Shown here: positions 6,929 through 13,828 of the stretch, one piece after another | Layout: each line of letters starts with the position of its first letter | Numbering within the stretch: position 1 is the stretch's first letter | Assembly (NCBI GenBank): GCA_002351795.1 | Contig: DEHG01000053.1 | Coordinates: 1 to 18,082, forward strand | Direction: 5' to 3' | Source: Ruminococcaceae bacterium UBA2806 | Lineage (GTDB): Bacteria > Bacillota > Clostridia > Oscillospirales > Acutalibacteraceae | DNA: 18,082 nucleotides | Position numbers and translations under genes: made by a program | The notes under the pieces: model-generated | Seen by the model: only the letters and a program-made list of their open reading frames with translations | Databases searched by the model: none | Told to the model about the DNA's origin: nothing

Positions 6929-7805
6929 TGTTCTTCCCCTTTATAAGACCATTTATAACAGGCACACGCTCGATCTTTTCATGCTCCTTAGGAATAAGAT
7001 CCTCTTCAAGTGCCATACTGAGCGTTTCTCTTGTATAGTTTCTTGTAATGATCCCGTTTTTGGCAATGGATATAGTTCCCGTTTCCTCCGAAACGATAAC
7101 TATAACGGCATCACTGTTTTCACTGATACCGAGAGCCGCCCTGTGTCTTGTTCCGAGATCCGTACTGATATCATTATTCTTTGTAAGCGGAAGGATACAG
7201 CCTGCCGCATGGACCTTTCCGCTGCGTATTATCATTGCTCCGTCATGAAGCGGCGCCTTATTGAAAAAGATATTGCCTATCATTTCCTCACTGGGAACGG
7301 CGTCCACAACCGTACCTGTATCTATTATCTCTCCAAGCTTTGTCTGTCTTTCAAATACTATAAGCGCACCGGTTTTTGATTTCTGGAATTTGTTAGCGAC
7401 CTCGACAACGCAGTTTATGCACTTGCGAACACGCTTTATCTGTTCTTCCTCCATACTTACGGCGGCAAGACCTGACCAGTATTTACCGATCTTACTTCGT
7501 CCTATATGTTCAAGCGCACTTCTCAGCTCCGGCTGGAATACTATCAGCACCGCAAGCACCGAAAACTGGAAGAATGAAACGAACAGGGTATTCAGCATTT
7601 TAAGACTGAATACTGTAGATACAGCATATGCAACAAGAAGTATAAGAATACCCTTTACAAGCTGTTCAGCCCTTGTTTCTCTCATGATCTTAATAAGGCT
7701 GTATATTAAAAATGAAACTATAACGATATCAAGAACATCAGTCACCTTGAACGACTGCATTGTAATTATGAAATTGTTATACTGTTCAACGATCTGATCC
7801 CACAA
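6915..7805 (-). CDS. cdaA: CdaA, membrane diadenylate cyclase (c-di-AMP synthase)
   Basis: Makes cyclic di-AMP from two ATP, a messenger controlling potassium, osmotic balance and cell-wall homeostasis. Three N-terminal TM helices (about residues 23-39, 50-66 and 72-90) precede a DisA_N catalytic domain. Counting from the TTG start, the two diagnostic motifs are DGA (188-190, in APLHDGAMII) and RHR (220-222, in GTRHRAALG). I chose TTG at 7805 (296 residues) because GGGGGG lies 7 nt upstream and the predicted promoter gives it a leader of about 50 nt. An in-frame ATG at 7838 would add 11 residues but has no ribosome binding site and only about 17 nt of leader. The gene overlaps cdaR by 14 nt. 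Confidence 0.93.
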   Translation of the reverse strand: MWDQIVEQYNNFIITMQSFKVTDVLDIVIVSFLIYSLIKIMRETRAEQLVKGILILLVAYAVSTVFSLKMLNTLFVSFFQFSVLAVLIVFQPELRSALEHIGRSKIGKYWSGLAAVSMEEEQIKRVRKCINCVVEVANKFQKSKTGALIVFERQTKLGEIIDTGTVVDAVPSEEMIGNIFFNKAPLHDGAMIIRSGKVHAAGCILPLTKNNDISTDLGTRHRAALGISENSDAVIVIVSEETGTISIAKNGIITRNYTRETLSMALEEDLIPKEHEKIERVPVINGLIKGKNNEGK

Positions 7806-7861
7806 ACTATTACCCCCCGGGCAAATCATCTCAGGCATTAATCAAATAATTGCCCATATAT

Positions 7862-7889
7862 ATTTTACCATATCATTTCAGTAATTCAA
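7862..7889 (-). promoter_or_regulatory. Promoter of cdaA-cdaR
   Basis: On the minus strand TTGAAT (7889-7884), a 16-nt spacer and TAAAAT (7867-7862), the -10 preceded by TGG, a partial extended -10 element. The predicted start is near 7855. The leader is too short for a large c-di-AMP riboswitch. Confidence 0.55.
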
Positions 7890-7929
7890 CAATTATTTAA
7901 TAATTTTTTTAACTTTTTTTACTGCAGGA

Positions 7930-8670
7930 TCAGACAAAGCCCTGTACCTGATAAAAATCTTCATTTTTTCCTTCTGCACGGATAACAAATACCTCTCTGT
8001 CGCCCAATATTCCGGCAAGCTTACCGATACAGGCGCTTCCGAGTCCCATATTCCTGTATTCAGGCAAGGTACACACCGCCCCTATCACCGCCGATGTACT
8101 GCTCAGCGAAACAGTCATTGCAAATGAAACTGCCCTGCCGCAAAGCTCAGCCATACAGAAATATGCTGTTTTATGTCTTACCCTGTGAGATAATTCAAGC
8201 AGCAGATCACCGTATTCCGGCACTGCAAAATCCTCGTTCCGACATTCATTCATCAGACTGTAAATATCCTTATAGTTGCCGCAGTAATTCTCCGACATAA
8301 TAAACTCTGCATCCTTGCAAACTGTCTTTTTATTCAGCATATCCCTGTTTTCAAGGCGCATTACTATCCCTGCCGGACAGTATGAAAGCAGCGGGATATT
8401 GCCTTCAATATGCATATACCCCGCCGTATTTATAAAATCCTCAATTTCTCCGGTATCCGCATCCGGCAAAGCATAAAACGTAATATTTCCGCTGTATTTT
8501 GCGAGCGCCGCCGCAGGTCTGCCGTCAATTATCTGCACCCAGAAATCGGCAAGACCCTCATAGCTGCCGTAGCTGTCATACAGGCAGGCTATACGGCAGG
8601 ACATAGGCTGTGCAGCAGAGCAAAGCTTCAGAAATGAGCTGCGCAATTCATCATTTATCAGACTTATCAC
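7930..8670 (-). CDS. GNAT-family N-acetyltransferase
   Basis: 246 residues. The C-terminal half (about 120-246) is a GNAT fold: the acetyl-CoA pyrophosphate loop is GAVCTLPEYRNMGLGSA (197-213, core R206-N-M-G-L-G), and the usual Asn/Tyr-Gly-Phe ending is NEDFYQVQGF at the very C-terminus. The N-terminal half is a less conserved region, possibly a second degenerate GNAT domain. The substrate cannot be deduced. The GTG start at 8670 overlaps the M42 stop codon (GTGA, 4 nt), so it is the last gene of the murD-M42-M42-GNAT unit. A role in modifying amino acids or peptides would fit its neighbours but is speculation. No clear terminator follows before the cdaA promoter. Confidence 0.82.
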   Translation of the reverse strand: MISLINDELRSSFLKLCSAAQPMSCRIACLYDSYGSYEGLADFWVQIIDGRPAAALAKYSGNITFYALPDADTGEIEDFINTAGYMHIEGNIPLLSYCPAGIVMRLENRDMLNKKTVCKDAEFIMSENYCGNYKDIYSLMNECRNEDFAVPEYGDLLLELSHRVRHKTAYFCMAELCGRAVSFAMTVSLSSTSAVIGAVCTLPEYRNMGLGSACIGKLAGILGDREVFVIRAEGKNEDFYQVQGFV

Positions 8671-9692
8671 TGTTCACATATCCTCTTTGCAAGCTCCCTG
8701 ACAAGATCACCGACTGCCTTTGCATCGTCTGTGCTTATAAGTCCCGCATTTGCATGAAGGTATCTGCACGGTACCGAAACTGCGATAGTCCTTACCCCGC
8801 CACGGCTTTTATGTATAGAGCCTGCATCATTTCCGCCTGCGATTTTTGTCTTTGTCTGGGCAGGTATTCCAAGCTCCTTTGAAATATCCATTGCGAGCCT
8901 GAAATACTCCTTGTCATAAATAGAAGCACGATCCATGAATGATACTACTGCGCCTTTTCCTACGCAGCATACCTTTTTCTCGTTTTCACTTCCGGGCATA
9001 TCGGCGGCAGTCGTTGCTTCAATCACAATGGCGCTGTCAGGCGCTGCGGTAAAGGCAGCCGCAGCCGAGCCTCTCAGTCCGACCTCCTCCTGAACACAGA
9101 AAACAAAGGTCATATCATACGGCAGCTGTGAACGTATCATTTCAATAAGAACAAGACAGCCGAAACGGTCGTCAATAGCCTTGCTGATTATCCTGCCGTT
9201 TTTATTTTCATATATGCTGTCAAAAACAACGCTGTCACCAGGGCGGACATATTTCAGAGCCTCTTGTCTGCTTTCGGCTCCTATATCAATTGTAAGGGTA
9301 TCGGGCGAAGGATTTTTCCCCTTTTCGTCAGCCTTGAGCATATGAACGGGCTTGCAGCAGACTACTCCCGGAAGCTTATCCTTGCCGACAAGCACCTGTT
9401 TTGCAAATACGGCGCTGTCATTTATTCCGCCGACACACGCAAATTTCAGCAAGCCGTCGGGTAAAATATCAGTAACGATAAAACCGACCTCGTCCATATG
9501 CGCCGAAAGCATGAGCTTTGTTTTTGCACGCTTTTTTCCCTTTTTGAATACAATGATATTTCCGGGATTATCAACGATTATCTTATCTGCATGATCTCTG
9601 ATCTCCGAAAGGATAAGCTCCCTTACCTCTCCCTCATCTCCGGAAATGCCTGATGCAGTACATAGTTTTTTCAGCAGCTTATGATCCGTCAT
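8667..9692 (-). CDS. M42-family metallo-aminopeptidase (first copy)
   Basis: 341 residues, normal for the M42 (TET/FrvX/PepA-like) family: cytoplasmic, cobalt- or zinc-dependent aminopeptidases that often form dodecamers and degrade peptides. Metal and catalytic residues by position: His65 and Asp67 (AHMDEVGF), bridging Asp174 (AIDDRFG), catalytic Glu202 and ligand Glu203 (QEEVGLRG), Glu225 where most relatives have Asp (VIEATTAADMP), and His313 (YLHANAG). All are present except for the conservative Asp-to-Glu change. The ATG at 9692 lies 9 nt after GGAGG and overlaps the stop of the upstream M42 gene by 4 nt. The GNAT gene overlaps its own stop by 4 nt. Confidence 0.88.
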   Translation of the reverse strand: MTDHKLLKKLCTASGISGDEGEVRELILSEIRDHADKIIVDNPGNIIVFKKGKKRAKTKLMLSAHMDEVGFIVTDILPDGLLKFACVGGINDSAVFAKQVLVGKDKLPGVVCCKPVHMLKADEKGKNPSPDTLTIDIGAESRQEALKYVRPGDSVVFDSIYENKNGRIISKAIDDRFGCLVLIEMIRSQLPYDMTFVFCVQEEVGLRGSAAAAFTAAPDSAIVIEATTAADMPGSENEKKVCCVGKGAVVSFMDRASIYDKEYFRLAMDISKELGIPAQTKTKIAGGNDAGSIHKSRGGVRTIAVSVPCRYLHANAGLISTDDAKAVGDLVRELAKRICEQ

Positions 9693-10705
9693 TTTTCGGC
9701 ACCTCCGATGATATATTCTGCGATCACCCTTGCGGTATCCTCAATATCCTTAATACTGACAGTTTCCGTCTGAGTATGCATATTCTTATCCGGTACGGAT
9801 ATGACAGCACACAGTATGCCGCCCCTTGTCACTGAGATACCGTCCGCATTCGTGCCTGTCATACCTCCGTCAACCTCAAGCGCATATGTTATACCGAGTT
9901 TATCCGCCGTATTCATAAGTCTGTCCGTAAGCCTTCTTGACAATACCGGCGCAATGCTTATAATAGGGCCTTTTCCCATCTCTCCGCTCTGACCAGACGG
10001 AACGCCTTCCTGCTTTGCAAATCCTGTATCAACAACTATTGCTTCATCAGGTTCAAGCAGAAATGCAGCTGTACTCGCACCGCTTTCATTTGTTTCCTCC
10101 TGAGAAGAAAATACCAATGACAGCTTTATATTATCGAGCTTTCCTGAAACAAGCTCTGCTGCTTTTATTATTACCGCACAGCCTGCCCTGTTATCAAGCG
10201 CAGATACAGCGACCTTATCATTGAGCAGCTCCCTGAAAAAGCTTTTTACAACAGCCGTATCGCCCTGAGAAACAAGCTTTCTGAGCTTGCTGTCACTAAG
10301 ACCGGTATCTATCCGTATATCATCACGGGTCATTCCCTTTTCCTTATCGACAAGGTGAGGGGGCAGTGTCGCTATAACGCCCGTAACGTTTTCCTTTCCC
10401 TGAATAGTAACCACCGTTCCCGGAAGCGCTCTCAGATCCATGCCGCCGACAGGCTCCGCATTTACAAATCCGTTCTCACCTATATATGTGACAATAAGAC
10501 CTATCCTGTCTATATGGGCGTCAAGCATAATATGTCTGTCAGCATCCTTATTGCCAGCAGTTACAACAATCGTTCCTGTAGGAAGCTGTTTTATATCCTT
10601 GGAAAAGCCCTCTGTAAGCTCTTTTATAATATCATACATCTCTTCTTCTCTGCCTGAAACACCTGTTTCTTCACAGAGGATCCTGAGCATCTTTTTTGTA
10701 TTCAC
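9689..10705 (-). CDS. M42-family metallo-aminopeptidase (second copy)
   Basis: A paralogue of the M42 gene that follows it. Counting from the TTG at 10723 (344 residues), the metal centre is intact: His70/Asp72 (AHIDRIG), Asp177 (ALDNRAG), Glu209/Glu210 (SQEETNESG), Asp232 (VVDTGF) and His316 (NMHTQTE). I prefer GTG at 10705 (338 residues, MNTKKMLRILCEETGVSG), which matches where M42 proteins usually begin and has GGTGAT just upstream. TTG at 10723 and the ATG at 10690 remain possible. It follows murD closely (33 nt from the chosen start) and overlaps the next M42 gene by 4 nt. Adjacent M42 paralogues are often of different residue preference and may co-assemble; that is inference here. Confidence 0.87.
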   Translation of the reverse strand: MNTKKMLRILCEETGVSGREEEMYDIIKELTEGFSKDIKQLPTGTIVVTAGNKDADRHIMLDAHIDRIGLIVTYIGENGFVNAEPVGGMDLRALPGTVVTIQGKENVTGVIATLPPHLVDKEKGMTRDDIRIDTGLSDSKLRKLVSQGDTAVVKSFFRELLNDKVAVSALDNRAGCAVIIKAAELVSGKLDNIKLSLVFSSQEETNESGASTAAFLLEPDEAIVVDTGFAKQEGVPSGQSGEMGKGPIISIAPVLSRRLTDRLMNTADKLGITYALEVDGGMTGTNADGISVTRGGILCAVISVPDKNMHTQTETVSIKDIEDTARVIAEYIIGGAEK

Positions 10706-10738
10706 CTTATCACCGTCTTCCAACTTCCACTATTTTAA

Positions 10739-12130
10739 TTACAGGCTGTTTACTATCTTCTTGAAATGCAGACCCTTCTCCGCAAAATTCTTGTACATAT
10801 CAAAGCTTGCGCTTGCGGGAGACATGGATACGATATCGCCCTGTACAGCATTTTCTCTTGCGGCAGCAACAGCCTCTTCCATATTATTCACACGGATAAT
10901 GACAGGATTGCCCTCACTGTAGCCCGGAGCAGCCTTTGTTGCTGCTTCGATCTTATCGGCAGTAGCGCCGAAAAGAATAAGCGTCTTTACCTTTTCCGGA
11001 ACGACCTTTCCCATTTCGTCATAGGGTATCTTCTTATCATAGCCGCCGGAAATGAGTATTATCTTCTGTTCAAAAAGTGAAAGCATACCCTTTACGGTTC
11101 TTGTAGGGCTTGTTCCTATAGCGTCATTATAGTATCTTACGCCGTCAAGCACACGGACAAGCTCCGCCCTGTGTTCAACACCGCCGAAATTCTCTGCGAC
11201 ATTCTTTATCGTCTCTGCGTCTGCCATGCCCCATACCGCGCTGATGGCTGCAAGATAATTTTCAATATTATGAAGTCCCGGTATCTTTATATCGGCAGCC
11301 TTCATTATCTGCGTTTTCCTGTCATATTCATTCATGACGATCATTCCGTCATCGGAAAGATATGCGCCGTTTGCGACCTCGCTGCGGCGTGAGAAAAGAT
11401 ACATTCTTCCCCTTACTATATCCTTAAAAGAATATGAGATATCATTGTCAAGATTAAGCACTGCTCTGCCGAAAGCATTCTGATGAAGAACAATATTTTT
11501 CTTTGAATCAATATATTCCTGCATATCCTTATGGATATCGAGGTGATTGGGTGCAAGGTTCGTCACTACGGCGATATCCGGGCTTTTTCTCATGGATATA
11601 AGCTGGAAGCTGGAAAGCTCGACAACGGCTACATCTTCCGGCTTTATTTCTTCTATATCCGGGAGCAGCGGTCTGCCGATATTACCGCCGAGATGCACTG
11701 TATAGCCCTGAGCCTTCAATATCTCGGAAATTATTGTTGTGGTCGTTGTTTTTCCGTCGCTGCCCGTAACTGCGATTATCTTACAAGGGCAAAGGTCGAA
11801 AAATACCTCCATTTCGCTTGTAACGACAATGCCCCTGTTTCTTGCGTCATTCAGCTCGTCCATATAGAATCTCATTCCCGGTGTACGGAATATAATGTCA
11901 GCATCAAGGTCCTTGAGATAGTTTTCACCGAGTCTGAGCTTTGCGCCGTACTCCTCGGCAAGCTGTGCATTTTCTCCGAGAGCCTCTCTTTCACGCTTAT
12001 CACACGCTGTTACATTTGCGCCGTATTTCGCAAAAAGCTTTATAAGCGGAAGATTACTGCCGCCGATACCGCATAATGCAATGGTTTTTCCGTTTATTCC
12101 GTCAAAGAATGATCTGAGCTTATTATCCAT
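10739..12130 (-). CDS. murD: UDP-N-acetylmuramoyl-L-alanine:D-glutamate ligase
   Basis: 463 residues, close to the family's usual 450. MurD adds D-Glu to UDP-MurNAc-L-Ala in the cytoplasm, using ATP. Seen here: an N-terminal Rossmann-like uracil-binding domain (ALCGIGGSN, 18-26), a Mur ligase P-loop TGSDGKTTTT (122-131), the ELSSFQL and LAPNHLD segments of the central domain, and GVEHRAELVRVLDGVRYYNDAIGTSPT at the start of the C-terminal domain, which is characteristic of MurD rather than MurC, E or F. The ATG at 12130 has AGGGGAA 4 nt upstream. It heads a unit with two M42 peptidases and a GNAT gene, not the usual mraY-murD-ftsW cluster, so it stands outside the classical dcw operon. Confidence 0.94.
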   Translation of the reverse strand: MDNKLRSFFDGINGKTIALCGIGGSNLPLIKLFAKYGANVTACDKREREALGENAQLAEEYGAKLRLGENYLKDLDADIIFRTPGMRFYMDELNDARNRGIVVTSEMEVFFDLCPCKIIAVTGSDGKTTTTTIISEILKAQGYTVHLGGNIGRPLLPDIEEIKPEDVAVVELSSFQLISMRKSPDIAVVTNLAPNHLDIHKDMQEYIDSKKNIVLHQNAFGRAVLNLDNDISYSFKDIVRGRMYLFSRRSEVANGAYLSDDGMIVMNEYDRKTQIMKAADIKIPGLHNIENYLAAISAVWGMADAETIKNVAENFGGVEHRAELVRVLDGVRYYNDAIGTSPTRTVKGMLSLFEQKIILISGGYDKKIPYDEMGKVVPEKVKTLILFGATADKIEAATKAAPGYSEGNPVIIRVNNMEEAVAAARENAVQGDIVSMSPASASFDMYKNFAEKGLHFKKIVNSL

Positions 12131-12166
12131 ATAATTCCCCTGTCTTTCTGAAAATTTTATTTATCC

Positions 12167-12196
12167 AAAAAACCCCCGCCGGGATCGACGGGAGTT
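12167..12196 (-). terminator. Rho-independent terminator of the sortase operon
   Basis: On the minus strand AACTCCCGTCG (12196-12186) pairs with CGGCGGGGGTT (12181-12171) over 11 bp with two G-U pairs around loop ATCC. The run of T's at 12172-12167 follows directly. It starts 9 nt after the stop codon at 12206. Confidence 0.88.
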
Positions 12197-12222
12197 ATAA
12201 ATTCATCAGTGATTATTTACAA
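12194..12222 (-). promoter_or_regulatory. Candidate murD promoter overlapping the upstream terminator
   Basis: On the minus strand TTGTAA (12222-12217), a 17-nt spacer and TATAAC (12199-12194). The predicted start, near 12187, falls inside the terminator hairpin at 12171-12196. A transcript from here would lack nearly all of the hairpin's 5' arm and would escape termination. The -35 lies within the last codons of the upstream membrane-protein gene. Confidence 0.5.
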
Positions 12223-13069
12223 GTCTTTTATGTTTGCTTGCAAAGGCTGCAAAGAACAATACACCTAATACAAGGTAAGCCAAAGCAAATATCCACATAT
12301 ATCTGAACATACCATCAAAATAGTTAACGAAAAGGTTGTACAGAGATCTGGAATTGATGCTGACCTTGCTTATTATTCCTGAAAAATGCATAAATGCAGG
12401 CAGCACGATAGTGCATAAAAACGCACCGCTGAACGCATAGCTGAGATACCTGTAAGTCCTGTGCCTGAATTCCGAATTCGTGAAATAGATTATCACAACT
12501 ATCACAGCACATAACAAAGCCAAAACAGCTATAGTTATATTCATAGGTGTAGTCAGCTTATAAATGAAGTTTGCAATTACGGCAAAAAACGGTATCTGTA
12601 TACAGTCCGCATAAATAGTTGCCGCTTCATTTGTAAGATATTCGAGCGCCTTTTCAGACGGCTCCTGACCCTCCTTTTTATTTTCTTCTGCATACTGATC
12701 TATTGCAGCTCTGAATTTTTGCTTGAAAGGAGTTTTGTTTACAACTGTAGATTGTCCCGTATAGAATGCATTGATATAATCTGTGACGTCTTGTCTGATA
12801 TCCATGCTTTGAACAAAATTATTCGTGAATTCAGAATTAAGTCCGCTGGCATGACCAAGACTTTCGAGATTCTGTCTGAATTCCTCGGTGACCTGAGTAT
12901 AATACTCGGAATCCGCCATTGTAGAAAGCATATAATCATTTGATAATAATGTAAACCTTAGTGAAATGCAGATTGAAAGCAGGAACAGAAATGCTGCCAT
13001 AAAAAACGACAGAACGCAATATGCTATCGGTCTTTTATCCAATTTTCTTCTTTTCTTAGTTTCAGACAT
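12206..13069 (-). CDS. Four-helix membrane protein of unknown function
   Basis: 287 residues, not recognised. A basic cytoplasmic N-terminus (KKRRKLDKR) is followed by TM1 (about 17-38), an extracytoplasmic, mostly helical, polar region of about 135 residues (40-175), and TM2-TM4 (177-196, 210-230, 257-277), ending in a short basic tail. The topology of one helix, an outside domain, then three helices resembles the TIGR01906/DUF1461 integral membrane proteins, but I see no motif that proves it. The ATG at 13069 follows the sortase stop by 12 nt, with GGGTG 5 nt upstream. It is the last gene of the sortase operon and ends at a strong terminator. A role alongside the sortase or its substrate is suggested by context only. 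Confidence 0.7.
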   Translation of the reverse strand: MSETKKRRKLDKRPIAYCVLSFFMAAFLFLLSICISLRFTLLSNDYMLSTMADSEYYTQVTEEFRQNLESLGHASGLNSEFTNNFVQSMDIRQDVTDYINAFYTGQSTVVNKTPFKQKFRAAIDQYAEENKKEGQEPSEKALEYLTNEAATIYADCIQIPFFAVIANFIYKLTTPMNITIAVLALLCAVIVVIIYFTNSEFRHRTYRYLSYAFSGAFLCTIVLPAFMHFSGIISKVSINSRSLYNLFVNYFDGMFRYMWIFALAYLVLGVLFFAAFASKHKRLVNNH

Positions 13070-13081
13070 TTCGCACCCGCC

Positions 13082-13828
13082 TTAATTATGCTTGTCAAGA
13101 GCAGGACCCGACAAAAACTTTGCATATACAAAACACCTGTACGGTGTAAGTCCTACCATATCAAAGGGATAACATGTGTACATTGTAAGTGTTTCCTCTT
13201 CAGCTCCCAGATCGTAAGCTGATGTATCATCCTTATCGTGTACCTCAACGCCTGTTATCTCATATCTGTAATTTCCGTAGCTCGTCCTTATCAGAACGAT
13301 CTGACCTTCCTTTGCATACTTTAATCCATTGAAGTATGTTACATTATGTCCTGCCACCAGAATAGGTCTTCCATATCCGGGTATGAAGCTTCCTGTATAT
13401 ATTCCCACACCGTTATTGAGCTGGAGATTTCCGTCACCGAAAAACAGCGGGACCTTTATTCCGCAGTCCTCGATAATAAGCTCGCCGAACTGGTCGCTGT
13501 ATCTTGGATATTCTATGCTTGTAATGGGAACTGTCTTTGAACTGAGCGGTTTTTTCGGCTCAGATGATGTTTCGGAAGTTTCAGATGATTCTTCCAGTCC
13601 TTCGGAGGTCGGAACATAGATATTCCTGTAATTATCCGAATAATCAAGCTTTACATCCGAGATAAAAAGATCTGCCATATTATAGAATTTTAATATTGTC
13701 GGTCCTATGACTGCGGCGCATATACCCAGTATCAATACAGAAAAAACAACGGGAAGAATTACAAAATTCTTCCCGTTGAGTGAACGGTGCGAAGAATGAT
13801 GACGGTGGTGGTGATGATGCTCAGGCAC
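13082..13828 (-). CDS. Class D-type sortase
   Basis: 248 residues from the GTG start. Numbering here counts one extra residue, from a possible TTG at 13831. A His-rich cytoplasmic N-terminus (HHHHHRHHSSHR, 5-16) precedes a membrane anchor (about 24-46), a Ser/Glu-rich linker (75-100) and the sortase beta-barrel. The catalytic residues are His162 (AGHN), Cys220 (TMYTC) and Arg232 (TPYRCF). The TCYPFDMVGLTPYR ending is typical of class D enzymes. It would cleave sorting signals at the outer membrane face and attach proteins to peptidoglycan; the gene just upstream encodes the obvious substrate. I chose GTG at 13828 because AAGGAG, inside the end of the upstream gene, lies 7 nt away. The upstream stop codon overlaps the start by 8 nt. 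Codons 17-31 contain a complete terminator-like hairpin. Confidence 0.9.
   Translation of the reverse strand: MPEHHHHHRHHSSHRSLNGKNFVILPVVFSVLILGICAAVIGPTILKFYNMADLFISDVKLDYSDNYRNIYVPTSEGLEESSETSETSSEPKKPLSSKTVPITSIEYPRYSDQFGELIIEDCGIKVPLFFGDGNLQLNNGVGIYTGSFIPGYGRPILVAGHNVTYFNGLKYAKEGQIVLIRTSYGNYRYEITGVEVHDKDDTSAYDLGAEEETLTMYTCYPFDMVGLTPYRCFVYAKFLSGPALDKHN
13741..13778 (-). terminator. Intragenic terminator in the 5' end of the sortase gene
   Basis: On the minus strand CAACGGGAAGAATT (13778-13765), loop TTGT and AATTCTTCCCGTTG (13760-13747) form a perfect 14-bp stem, followed at once by six T's (13746-13741). This has every feature of a Rho-independent terminator. It begins 43 nt after the stop codon of the upstream surface-protein gene, but lies inside sortase codons for LNGKNFVILPVVF. 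It would end most transcripts after the surface-protein gene. Confidence 0.8.
13766..13797 (-). promoter_or_regulatory. Alternative (antiterminator-like) hairpin
   Basis: On the minus strand ATTCTTC (13797-13791), a GCA bulge and CCGTT (13787-13783) can pair with AACGG (13777-13773) and GAAGAAT (13772-13766): 12 base pairs with one 3-nt bulge and loop CACTC. It uses the same 5' arm as the terminator at 13741-13778, so the two structures exclude each other. The upstream arm is part of the His codon-rich N-terminal coding stretch. Confidence 0.6.

Noticed and set aside
7806..7861. A c-di-AMP riboswitch in front of cdaA
   Set aside because: The leader from the predicted start is only about 50 nt and A/T-rich, far too short for the ydaO-type fold.
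13790..13828. The poly-His start of the sortase as an engineered tag or artefact
   Set aside because: The codons are mixed CAT/CAC, the stretch is interrupted by Arg and Ser, and the ribosome binding site and upstream overlap are native-looking.
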